Assembly (NCBI GenBank): GCA_013054445.1
Contig: JAAMPI010000414.1
Span: forward strand, 1 to 38,630
Direction of reading: 5' to 3'
DNA length: 38,630 nucleotides
From: Cudoniella acicularis
Lineage: Eukaryota > Ascomycota > Leotiomycetes > Helotiales > Helotiaceae
Within the stretch, counting starts at the first letter, position 1. The number at the start of each line of letters is the position of its first letter. Positions 9,680 through 19,637 of the stretch are shown here, one piece after another. Made by a program: the position numbers and the translations under genes. Under the pieces are notes generated by a model. That model made no database searches and was not told the DNA's origin. It was given only the letters and a program-made list of their open reading frames with translations.

Positions 9680-12403
9680 TCAGGCTTTCTGCTTCTTCCC
9701 TTGCTTCTTTGCTGCTCTGGCTTCCTTCTTAGCAGCCTTCTTCGCTAGTCTATCGGCCTTCTTCTTCTTTCCTTCGGCCCTCTTATCCTTCTCAGCCTTC
9801 TTCCTAAATTTCTTATCCCTGGCTTCTTTCCTGGCCTTCTTCGCTTCCTCAAATTTGGAGCGAATTGCGTCCGAAGCAGCCTTTTCATAGTCTCGATACT
9901 CCTTATCTTTCCCTTGCATCTTCAACCACACAAGCCGAGACTTAACTTGAGCTTTGAAAAGACCCTCGTTAAAAGGCTCTTGCATTTTGTTCAGGGCTTC
10001 CATCTTTCTTGCCACCTTTTCCGCTAGCTTCGCCTCGGTTTCAGCAAGTCGAATGCCAACTTCCTTCGAAATTATAGCGCTTCGCTTGGCAGCTTCAAGA
10101 GACATCGCTTTGGCGATTTCGGTCACACTTTCGGTAGCCAACGCAGCTTGATCCATAGCCATCTTTCTGACTTCTTCCACCCGATCTAGTGTAGATTGGG
10201 ACTGCGTTCGAGCTCCGTCCACCATCTTCTCGGCCGCTGAACGCATTTCCGACATGGACAATGGGTCCACAGCACTGAATTCCTCCGAGAACAAGGATGT
10301 CATCTTGTCGACGAGGTTCTGCCATGCCTGGAAAGGAGACGTCCCAAAATCCACTTGGAATGTCTCGTTGACTCTTGGTTTCTTCGTGGTGACGATGGAA
10401 ATATTTAGCACACCATGGGCATCCTTTTTAGGCAATAATAATACAATTCCTTCATCGGAGCTGTAGGCGCGCTCAGTATCAACTGTGTCGTTACCTCTAG
10501 TGATGTTGACAGAAATAGCTTCCTTCGTAAGCCAACTTAGCTTGGTAGCCGAGGGAATCCGGATCAAGATTTCCCTGTCCCCAAGGATCTCGGCAGAACA
10601 AATAGATTTGTTGATAGGCTGTGGAGTTTGGAATTTTTGCGAAGTCTTTCCAATCTCCATTGAAGGGACAACTGAAAGGCTGTTAGGTCCTGCCGATTGA
10701 GCCTCTGTGACTGTTATTGTGCGAGTGGAAACCGTTACCGCAGTTGATGTAGCTGTCGATATGACGCTCGGCGCAGCGATCAACGAAGTGGAAGAAGATG
10801 TAGAAGAAATCGGGATGTTTGATACAATCTTACTATTAATGGAGATTGCAGGTTTGGATGAGAACCGGTAACTGGGGATGCCGGTAAACACAGCTGCCAA
10901 CACGCTCAGAAGAAGGAAGCCAACAGGTAGAAGTGCCCTCCACGCTGCACCATTTCGGTTGCGGATGAAGTTGACACTATCACTAATACTGTAGGGCGTC
11001 TTCTCAACGTCTGGAGCATCTGTAGTCATGGTCTCCAACTTAATAGGGGCGGCCATAGCTCGAGGTTCCTCAAGTGGCTCATGCAAGCCGGTTAAGTATG
11101 CGAGATTTCGGTTCATTTGTCTCGCATCAATATTCAAGAAAGATGCAAGATCGATGGGAAGTCTTTGGTAAATAACGTTTCCTCGACCATTCGAATCTCG
11201 TGACTCCAAGCACATATGGATAGAGTGTTGGTCCAATGACATGCATTGGTCTCGTTCAAACAACTGCTTGTGTGATATGACAATCGAAGGAATGTTGTGA
11301 CGACTCATGAACTTTCTTGCAATAGCTCTTGTCCTCCTGGCCTCTGAATCGTCTCCATCTGAGCAATAAAACAGTGCAATTTGAGGTAATTCCCAGTGTG
11401 GCTCAACGATAAAAGATTGACCATCAGGAACTGAATGATAGGAGAAGCTATCTTCCAGGGTCAACTTGATAACATCAGGTTTCTCTGGGGCATCCTCGAA
11501 TTTGAGAGTTTGTGCAAAAGTGCAATCTTCTACTTTGATTTGGTAGCCAGAAGAATGCATAAGCTCGATCTCCGGAGTACGCTCAGAGCCAAACGCCGAT
11601 ACCGGAACAACGTTGTATAATTGAGAGGCCGAATGACGAAGGTGTTGTGCACGATTCCCTCCTTCCACTGAAGCCGTGACAGAACTGGCAATCTTATGTA
11701 TGATATCTTGCTTTGCCGAGTGGCTACCGACGTATAGGATTCGAAGAGGGTCCCGGGTAGAGAGGCCCTGTTTGGTCATAGTTTGCTGGATAGTAACAAC
11801 CAGACGCTGAGGAGGTGACTCCAGAATCATGCTTTTGACAAGCCTGGCGGTCTCTTCTTCGTTGAATTTGGTAACAGTATGTTTGACCGAGACATTCTCG
11901 GCCCCGAGACTGAATGGTTCCTCGAACTCGATCGATTGTGCTAGAGGCCTATCAGAATCCTCGAGGATGATGGCAGAGCTCCGCCCTATTGTGGGTGTTT
12001 CGAAAGCTTGGTCGACAGCCTGATCGAGCCCTTCGTACGCTGGAATAGCTGCTGACTCTGAGTTGTCCTCCTCGCCGCTTTCGCTTTGTTCTGTGTCCGC
12101 GAGGCTGGCAACATCGTCTGGACGACCGAAGTCTGTTGAGGCAATAGACTCTGTGGCATTATCGTCACGGCTTTCCGTGTCGGTGTCAATAAATTCGTAG
12201 GCTGACTCCCCAAGGGCACCTTCATCCTCACTTCGGGATGACATTTTGGCGGCAGCGATGCTTTCGACCCAACTGCTTATTCGTTCGTCTGTCTCTGGTG
12301 TTGGAAAGCGCAGGAGGGTAGAGTCTCTCGCAGGCTCGAGAGTGGGAGTTGTAGAATCTTGGTTCGAGTGTGGAGGAAGGTCGCTGGCAGAGTCCATGGT
12401 CAT
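9680..12403 (-). CDS. Unrecognised 907-aa single-pass membrane protein with C-terminal coiled coil
   Basis: One uninterrupted exon of 907 codons, starting at ATG 12403 (a second Met is codon 3). I do not recognise the family. Residues about 1-180 are acidic, Ser/Glu/Asp-rich and probably disordered. A folded-looking region spans about 195-465 and contains RILYVGSHSAKQDIIHKI near residue 220 and QIALFYCSDGDD near 345, suggesting a nucleotide-binding-like alpha/beta fold (inference only). One hydrophobic segment at about 486-508 (LLPVGFLLLSVLAAVFTGI) is a likely transmembrane helix, followed by a Ser/Thr-rich stretch. Residues about 715-900 are Ala/Glu/Lys/Arg-rich with heptad-like spacing, and the tail is very Lys-rich. 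There is no N-terminal signal peptide, so the helix likely acts as a signal anchor in an internal membrane. Not a transporter. Confidence 0.88.
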   Translation of the reverse strand: MTMDSASDLPPHSNQDSTTPTLEPARDSTLLRFPTPETDERISSWVESIAAAKMSSRSEDEGALGESAYEFIDTDTESRDDNATESIASTDFGRPDDVASLADTEQSESGEEDNSESAAIPAYEGLDQAVDQAFETPTIGRSSAIILEDSDRPLAQSIEFEEPFSLGAENVSVKHTVTKFNEEETARLVKSMILESPPQRLVVTIQQTMTKQGLSTRDPLRILYVGSHSAKQDIIHKIASSVTASVEGGNRAQHLRHSASQLYNVVPVSAFGSERTPEIELMHSSGYQIKVEDCTFAQTLKFEDAPEKPDVIKLTLEDSFSYHSVPDGQSFIVEPHWELPQIALFYCSDGDDSEARRTRAIARKFMSRHNIPSIVISHKQLFERDQCMSLDQHSIHMCLESRDSNGRGNVIYQRLPIDLASFLNIDARQMNRNLAYLTGLHEPLEEPRAMAAPIKLETMTTDAPDVEKTPYSISDSVNFIRNRNGAAWRALLPVGFLLLSVLAAVFTGIPSYRFSSKPAISINSKIVSNIPISSTSSSTSLIAAPSVISTATSTAVTVSTRTITVTEAQSAGPNSLSVVPSMEIGKTSQKFQTPQPINKSICSAEILGDREILIRIPSATKLSWLTKEAISVNITRGNDTVDTERAYSSDEGIVLLLPKKDAHGVLNISIVTTKKPRVNETFQVDFGTSPFQAWQNLVDKMTSLFSEEFSAVDPLSMSEMRSAAEKMVDGARTQSQSTLDRVEEVRKMAMDQAALATESVTEIAKAMSLEAAKRSAIISKEVGIRLAETEAKLAEKVARKMEALNKMQEPFNEGLFKAQVKSRLVWLKMQGKDKEYRDYEKAASDAIRSKFEEAKKARKEARDKKFRKKAEKDKRAEGKKKKADRLAKKAAKKEARAAKKQGKKQKA

Positions 12404-13305
12404 TAGCCTTACGAAATCATGTCATAGGAAGACGATGGTCGGCGGGAGCGGAGGAGGAAGGTGGGCAGGCTGAGCTTGGAAAAGTAAACTCGAACTTGAA
12501 TATGAACTGGAAGAAAGTCGAGAAGCCCTACAGTGTTTTCAATACCTAGGTAGCACCGTCTTCGCGTGTGCACCAAATAACAGCTAAACAAGGTTCCAAG
12601 GTTCGTTGGTCCTGCCTGAAGCTGCCTGCTGGCACGGCGTCCGGGCGGGCGTGCCTAGTCGTCTGGCCGCCTCGTCGTCTCAGAAAGGGATGCAAAAGCG
12701 TCTAGGTCCAAAAAGACGCGTGAGGGCAGTCAAGGGAGAGATTGTTGCAAGTGGCGCATCAAATAAGGGGAGATGGACGACAGGAAGAGAGGGATGAAGG
12801 CATTCGTATGTCCAAGGTGTCGTCGAGCCTGCCTGGAGGGGTACTGCAGCATGCGCTAAGACCTCGTCTCATTGGCGATAAGGTATCCGATAACACCACC
12901 ACGAAGAGTCATCTCTCTAGAAGCCACAGACCTTGTGATGCTGCAGCATGTTGTATAGAGGTTGTTTAACCTATTCATTATTTACTACACTGAAGTGGTT
13001 TATTTCGTTCTATTCTCATCAACATCGTGTATGTAAAAAGCAAGCAGCTTCGGTGAGTCTCCCCTATTCTTATCGGTCATCGCATGCGGGGGTTACATCA
13101 GCGTGGGCGGGCGTAAGTCCGAGGGCTAAAATCTTAGGGATCCATTAAGAGCGTCACGGGGTATTTCCCAGCCCTCTTAGGTACTGTACTCCGTATGCAC
13201 GATGTTTCCTATCCAATCTGTGCTACCCATCTGTCTATATACTTGTACAGCCCATCCAAAGTTGTCAAATGCCGCATGCGCTCAGCTTCCTGAAGACTCG
13301 CCACT
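12404..13305. other. Intergenic: promoter of the 907-aa gene and POT1 3' side
   Basis: About 900 bp without a supported gene. Short open frames on the plus strand do not look like protein. The stretch next to 12404 is presumed promoter/5' UTR of the 907-aa gene. No repeat of note beyond two copies of the word ctgcagcatg (about 12844 and 12941). Confidence 0.5.
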
Positions 13306-14793
13306 CTATTCAGCCACCCAGACTGCCGCCATCCCCATTCCTGTCCCAATACACATGCTGGTGACGCCGACCTTCTCTCCTCTCCTTCTCAATTCATATA
13401 ACAAAGTGCTGACCTGTCGGGCCCCGGTGCATCCTAAGGGATGCCCAAATGCGATCGCACCACCTTTTGGGTTAATCTTGCTCTGATCTAGGCCCAATTC
13501 GTTTGCGCACCAGACACACTGGCTGGCAAATGCCTCATTGATTTCAAAAATGTCCACATCATCCTTATTGATGCCAGTTTTCTCGAAAACTTTAGGGATT
13601 GCTGCCCAAGGGCCAATGCCCATAAGAAGAGGCGCGACTCCAGCTACAGACGCAGCAACGTATTTGCCCAGAATCTTTTGACCGAGTCTTTCGGCCGTCG
13701 AACGTTTCATGAGGAGGACTGCTGCTGCACCGTCGGATATTTGACTTGCATTTCCAGCATGAATGGAACCATCCTTGGCAAACGCAGGCTTAATCTTGCC
13801 GAGACTTTCAGCAGTAATACCAGGTCTGACGCCATCGTCTTTGGCAACTATGATTTCCTTAGTCTCACCAGTCTTGGGATCTTCCCACTTGACTGCTAAG
13901 GGAGCAATTTCCTCGTCAAAAAGTCCAGCTTCTTGGGCCTTGAGTGCCTTTTGATATGAAGAGGCAGCAAATGCGTCTTGGACTTTCCGGGAAACGTTGC
14001 GGTCCTTTGCCATTTTCTCTGAAAGAACACCCATGGGAACTTTGCAGTTTGCCGATTCAGGGTGCGCTTCGAGGAGGTCGGAGAACTCGGTGACAGCACC
14101 AGGCCTGGAATATCGCAGTTAGCCCCTGATCTTACTCTAACGTGGGCTCCTTTACGGGGAGGGGCAGTAATGTGCATACCCATATTGCAGACTCATACTC
14201 TCAACACCAGCTCCAATGCCAACCTCAATCATTCCACTCGAAATAGCATTGGCAATATCCACGCAAGCTTGCAAACCCGACGAGCATTGTCTGTTCAAAC
14301 TCCTTACCGCTGTCGAAACCGGGAAACCCGCAACAAGAGCAGCAGCACGGAACTCGGTCGCCCCTCCACCAGGAGGCAATACCGAGCCTACCGCAATATC
14401 CTCCACCAGCGCAGGATCAATATTCGACCTCTCGATCAACGATTTGAAAGCTCCGACGAGCAAATCTGCCGCTGGCGTATCTTTGAACCCACCCTTTCCA
14501 CCCTTCGTGAATGCCGTTCGCAGACATGCCGTGACGACGATCTGGCATTCCAATGTCAGTATTCTGTGAAGAGGAGTTTGCGAAAGCGGATCGAGAAGCA
14601 TACATCATCTGGGTTCTTTTGCAGAATTCTAGCTCGCGCAGAACTGCTATCTCCTTCCGTAGGCGTAATACTGCTCTTCGAGCCAGCCAAGTGGCCAGAA
14701 ACTTGTGTAAGGCGTTGCTTTGCTGCGTTCAATGAGTGTCAGCCTCGTCGCAATCTCAAGCTTTCAAAAGCAGAATATCTTACCTGCAGACAT
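13306..14793 (-). CDS. POT1: Peroxisomal 3-ketoacyl-CoA thiolase (PTS2 type)
   Basis: Catalyses the last step of fatty-acid beta-oxidation, thiolytic cleavage of 3-ketoacyl-CoA to acetyl-CoA and a shortened acyl-CoA. Four exons on the minus strand: 14793-14784, 14722-14604, 14541-14180 and 14104-13306, totalling 429 aa. Introns of 61, 62 and 75 nt are GT-AG and all phases close. An N-terminal peroxisomal targeting signal type 2 is clear at residues 7-15: RLTQVSGHL fits R-L-x5-H-L. Thiolase motifs are intact: nucleophile Cys129 in SLNRQCSSGLQA, His385 in GHPLGCTGARQ and Cys415 in CIGTGMGMAAV. The PTS2 argues for the peroxisomal enzyme and against the cytosolic or mitochondrial acetoacetyl-CoA thiolases. 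The 10-nt first exon places the start; the next in-frame Met would lose the PTS2. Confidence 0.96.
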
Positions 14794-15523
14794 GGTGTAG
14801 CAATTTGGGTAAGGATTGAAGGGAATAGGATAGAGGTTATGAATAAATTGAGGGGGAGAAGAGGGATTTTGAATAAGAGAAGGGTTTTGGACCGAGATGG
14901 TTGCTTTCGTTTTGAAGGGTCTCGAGGATGCCGAGGCTTGCTCGTGCGAGTTTCTGATTGGCTGGGTTGCAAACGGCTTTGGACTTTCACATGGGAATCC
15001 GGGGAAGGACCAAGAAAATGAACGTCACGCGCATAAATAGAATGTAATCAAGACGGTAAGATTCGCACGTGTAAATAATCTCCAAACACGGAGCAGGCCG
15101 ATCACAGGATTAGTTTTATTCACTCTGAAAAAAGTGAAGTTAAAAATGAGATCCCTGGAGTCTTTTTCTGATTTTTTTGTGATCTTGCTACCCCGCTGTC
15201 ATTAGATGATTAGACTCTAGTAGTATTATCAGCAATGGTAAGTGTAGCGGTATTTCTATTTAGTCTACTTGGATACTCTTCGAGTGACCTGCTAAAGTTC
15301 ATCAATCAATCTTGAAACAGGCACAAAATTCACGAGTAACGGCAGCAACATGCATGACTAGTAAAGTCAGAACGCAATTTCCACCTGCAACTACATTAAC
15401 CTTATGTATCTAATATTTTACACATTAACAATATATTTTGTGCCCATTAGCTTTCTGTCCAGCCGACCATCTATCGTCATTCATCAATAATCAAAAAGCC
15501 TCGCTCCACTTGGTATATTTCTA
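14794..15523. other. Intergenic between GUT1 3' end and POT1 promoter
   Basis: About 730 bp. The side next to 14794 is the POT1 promoter/5' leader and contains the CCGAGG core described separately. The side next to 15523 is AT-rich and should hold the GUT1 3' UTR. No RNA gene or repeat seen. Confidence 0.55.
14931..14936. promoter_or_regulatory. CCGAGG fatty-acid response core upstream of POT1
   Basis: CCGAGG lies 138 bp upstream of the POT1 start codon. CCTCGG/CCGAGG is the core bound by the FarA/FarB Zn2Cys6 regulators in Aspergillus and is enriched in promoters of beta-oxidation genes. A single 6-mer can occur by chance; its position and the identity of the gene are what make it plausible. 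Confidence 0.45.
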
Positions 15524-17355
15524 CTAATCCTCAGACTCCTCGGAATTTTCAAGGACCCATCCTTTACTCATTTCAACAGCTTGCTCCCACTTCTTAAACA
15601 TCATTCGACTCTTCTTCGTGTCCACCTTGGGCGTGAAGATCGTTCTATCCTTTTTGTTGATTTCTTTTAGTTCATCGAATTGCTTCCAGATACCAACAGC
15701 GAATCCGGCGGCTATAGCTGCACCTAGTGCTGTGGTCTCCCTCATAATTGGTCGATCAACTGGAATGCCGATAATATCTGCTTGAGTTTGCATGCACAAA
15801 TCGGAATTTGACATGCCTCCGTCAACAGCTAAGCCCTCGAGTTTGTGGCCCGAGTCTTTTTCCATTGCGTCAAGAATCGCTTTGGTCTGATAGCATGTTG
15901 CCTCGAGAGTTGCACGGGCGATATGACCACGTTGAGTATGAGCGGTAATCCCAACTATATTTGTTAGTCAAGAGCAACCGCTAGTGAAGAGAGATGAAAT
16001 GGGAACTTACATAAAGTGCCCTTTGCATCGTCGATCCAGTAAGGAGCGAACAAACCACTAAAAGCAGTAACGAAAACGACACCACCGTTGTCTTTTACTG
16101 TCTCGGCCAGCTCTGTGATCTTGCTGGAGTGCGTGATAAAGCCCATGTTGCTCATTAAAAACTTAACACCAGAACCAGCAACAGCGATGCTACCCTCGAG
16201 AGCATAAATTGGCTTTCTTCCACCTCCAAAATCATAGGCAACGGTTGCCAAAAGTCCATAGTTGGATATAACGGGCTTATTTCCAACGTTATAGAGTAGG
16301 AAGCAACCAGTTCCGTATGTGTTCTTCGCTTGGCCAGGGGAGAATCCGCACTGGCCGACCAAAGCGGCAGATTGATCACCGAGGCAGCCTGTAATCTTCT
16401 TCCCTTTCAGAGCTCCATATGATAGAATACCAAAAGCGTCCGGATCGGATGAGGGGACAATCTTTGGGAGGGTGAGCTTGCTCCGGTCAATCTTAAAGAA
16501 TCCAAGGAGTTTATCATCGTATTGTAAAGTATGGAGATTCATAAACATAGTTCGGGAAGCGTTTGTCGTATCTGTAACATGCACACCGGCCTCTTTTCCG
16601 CCGTTTAGCTTATAGATTAACCAAGAATCAACAGTGCCAAAAGAACATCTGCCCTCCTCATAGGCATTTCTGATAACTTCGATATTTTGTAAGAGCCAGA
16701 GGAACTTGACACTGGACGGGTAAGTGGAAAGTGGCAAGCCACACAACTCTTTGAGCTCATCAGCGCCGTCCCGGTGCTTTAGTTCTCGGACAAGAGAGGT
16801 AGTTCGAGTGTCAGGCCAGACAATGGCATTGTATAGCGGTTCGCCGGTGTTTGTATCCCAACATACGGTAGTCTCTCGTTGATTTGTGATACCGACAGCT
16901 TTGATTTGATCTTTTGTGTAACCCTGTTCAATGAAGTCTGCGGTCGCCTTCTCTATACATTCCTCGACGGAGGCCACTAATTCGAGTGGGTCATGTTCGT
17001 GCCAACTGTTGAAAATCTCTGTTAGCATGGAAAAAGCAAAGTGGCAGAGGCAGGATACTCACCCCGACTCAGGGTAAATGTTCTCGAATTCAATTTGGTG
17101 ACTTGCGACAGGAGTGCCTTCGCCGTCGAAGATTAAAAATCTGGAGGAGGTTGTGCCTTGGTCAATGCTGCCAATGAACCAATGCTTTAGCTTCTCCTCC
17201 TCGGTTTCTGAGACGTCCCTTGGAAGATGCTCGTGGTGTTTAGCAGTCGCAGAAGCATTTACATGCTCAACGTGGCTGACTTTGGTCTCTGGATCTGAAA
17301 GCTTCAATGCATCCGAGCTAGCCACCAGCACCTCGCTCAAAGGCATCGAATCCAT
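15524..17355 (-). CDS. GUT1: Glycerol kinase (FGGY family)
   Basis: Phosphorylates glycerol with ATP to glycerol 3-phosphate, the entry step of glycerol use. Three exons on the minus strand, 17355-17063, 17005-16011 and 15954-15524, give 572 aa; introns are 57 and 56 nt, GT-AG, phases closed. FGGY motifs are all present: [16 protein letters not shown] at about 62-77 (ATP/phosphate 1), [59 protein letters not shown] and [19 protein letters not shown]. The protein has a roughly 58-residue N-terminal extension before the catalytic domain. The start at 17355 is the conservative choice; the frame is open upstream to an ATG at 17580, which would add 75 residues with few acidic residues and many Ser, Arg and hydrophobic residues. 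It sits about 730 bp downstream-side of POT1 on the same strand. Confidence 0.96.
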
Positions 17356-18301
17356 GACGGATTGTGATGTTTGGGGACAAAGCGGGGGCGGAGCTAGCAG
17401 GTGTTGATGCTCTCGAGAAATGCTAGTAAAGGTCGCAATTGAATGAAGAAAAGTCTTGAGAGGAGTTCGAGGGGATCGAGGGATAGAAATTATTGAGAGA
17501 GGGAGGAAGGGGGCGAGGAGGTTTGCTGAGAAAGCCGCAGCTACGGAAGACAACGGCTTGATATGGCATCGCGCAAACATGAAGAGGGGGGACGATCAAC
17601 GAGGAGGAAGACCCCACACCTACTTCATGTGACAAGGAAAAGATGGAGGGGTGGATTGGAGCAGCAGCGTAGGCCTGCATCGGCCTGCATCGGCTGCATC
17701 TAGATCCCCAGTCCCGCATCTCGCCTCCGCTCGACTCTGCTTGGCGGATGAATTATTTCCGTGTGTGAGGCGTCGAGACGTGGCTGTGCTCTGGTAGGGG
17801 GTGAAAGGCATCTTTCCGACGACCGATATCTTTTTCCAGCCTTTCCTCCTCAACACCACGGAAAATCATCTTTCCAAGAAGTATCCACACTTCTCAAGCT
17901 TCAAGTTACTTTTTTTTCGAGCAGAGTCCTTCTGCTACCGCCCCAATCCTTTTTCCGATGCGTTGTACACACCCCAGCTGGCAGCTCCAGCCAAGAGACG
18001 GGAGGCAGAGTGCCGACCCGGTCGGTCTGGACCGAGATCACTGGAGTTATTATTCTACTAGATATCCTCCATCCTCCACAATTCTCCAAAAATGGGTCCC
18101 TTGAGCATACTCACCGAGTCTAGCTCTCAAATTTTGCAGTCACGATCTTCGTTTGGAAGATGTCAATTAGTCAGATTGGTATCCATGGGAGCCCAGCCTC
18201 TCCTACAAACATCAACACAACCCCAAACTCCAAACTCCTAGACCTTTCCGTCCCAACATGATCGCCAGGCCCCTCGAACTCAAAATTAAATGCGCGAATT
18301 T
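17356..18301. other. Intergenic: GUT1 promoter/5' region
   Basis: Pyrimidine-rich on the coding (minus) strand close to GUT1, as is common for fungal 5' leaders. The GUT1 frame stays open to 17580 (possible N-terminal extension). The remainder, to 18301, has no supported gene; it should also carry the 3' UTR of the small gene at 18302. Confidence 0.5.
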
Positions 18302-18589
18302 TCAGCCTCCGTACCACAGGGCCCCCATGCGTCTTCTATTCCGGCTTATTCTCTTCGTCTTATGATATAAAAATTCTTCGACATCAGAAAAATCACTATC
18401 GCCATCCTCATAGCCAACCTCTGGAGCTGGTCTCTTCTCTTTTGATGATCGCCTCCATCGATCCCAAATGGCCTGTTTCCTCTTCGGATCGTCGTCGATC
18501 ATCAATCTTTTCGACACCACACTTGTGACTGGATGCTTTACGTATCCTTCTGGAACTTCCGTTGGCTCTTTCCTTCGAGATATACTCAT
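18302..18589 (-). CDS. Small hypothetical protein, 95 aa
   Basis: An open frame of 95 codons with protein-like composition: charged, with EVPEGYVKHPVTSVVSKRL near the N-terminus, WDRWRRSSKEKRP in the middle, an acidic YEDGDSDFSDVEE stretch and a basic RISRNRRRMG tail. No domain recognised and no signal or membrane segment. Upstream on the same strand are two good donor sequences (GTGAGTAT at about 18655 and about 18753 in plus coordinates), each followed by a plausible acceptor before the ATG, so the 5' UTR may contain one or two introns. It could also be the last coding exon of a longer gene. Reality of the gene is likely but not certain. Confidence 0.5.
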   Translation of the reverse strand: MSISRRKEPTEVPEGYVKHPVTSVVSKRLMIDDDPKRKQAIWDRWRRSSKEKRPAPEVGYEDGDSDFSDVEEFLYHKTKRISRNRRRMGALWYGG

Positions 18590-19637
18590 TATGAACCATA
18601 CATCTTTTTCTTGAATTGGTTTCAGTCACTCTCCTCATATTCAGAGATACTCACCTGGTGGTTACTGAAGTGCTGCGAGTACGAAAATAAAGCTGTTTCT
18701 AGAGCTTCGCATATTAGCTTGAGTCATATTCTTTTCCTTTCAAAAATACTCACAGTAGCGCAGTGTGTGTTGAAGCGTTGTGGGGTGAAACAGGTTGTCT
18801 CAGGAAGGGCTTTGGAGGTTGACTTGACGCTGTCTGATTTTCTGCAAGGAGAACAAGAAAAATTATCTTAAGCTGAAGAGGTTCGACAATTTATACAAAA
18901 TCACCCTAAGCAAGCGCTTGAAGGTATTCGCAATATGCGTGGCACGTTACTGATTTGTTTACATCTTTATGTGGTCATAAATCGCAACTGGCGCTTTTTT
19001 GCTGCACATCGCATCAAGATGGGATTCTTCGGCTGCAGATGGGCAATTTTGAAAATCCCATAGGGGAATTGTCAAGGTACCAAAGTACTTTTCTGCATTT
19101 TTGATTGGCTCCCATGCAAATAATTATGCTAGCGCATCCCAGATTTTGACACTCCTGGGTCAGATTAGAATCGCACTAGGCGGCAAGGTGCAGTCTAGAG
19201 ATGGTAGGGGGTTCAATGTTGGTAACGAGGTCCATTATTGCCGAAGTATGGTATCATAATCATCGCAAAGTTGCAAACCCCTTTTTGGGGGGAGGGGATT
19301 GTTGAATGGTTTATCTGACAGTCAGCAAGTGCTAAAAATTATTTTCGGTGTCAAATGGCAACTCTCTGCACGCTATAGTCATTGAAACTAGTTGGTCGCG
19401 ACTTCCTAGAGCAAAAAGACAGGTAGATACCTGTCTCAAATAAAATGGCGGGAAAGCGAATAATTGTAAAAACTACGATCTTTTTGTTTGTTCTAGATGA
19501 CAATTTATGGACTTTTAGAATAGTAATGACATGGATCCAGTCGTTAAAGTTTCACTTTCTCCGTTAGTAGAACTCTACCGCCAAACCCCTAAAGGCTAGT
19601 TTCCTCGATTCCAGCATCAGGATCCTGCGACTTTTCT
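18590..19637. other. Intergenic region with a short perfect palindrome
   Basis: No coding region supported. Probable 5' region of the small gene near 18590-18850. At 19417-19436 there is a perfect 9-bp inverted repeat, AGACAGGTA / TACCTGTCT, with a 2-base centre. The rest is unremarkable. Confidence 0.5.

Noticed and set aside
14062..15021. 319-codon open frame on the plus strand
   Set aside because: It lies antisense to the POT1 exons and promoter. Its residues look non-protein-like, and the thiolase on the other strand has full motif support.
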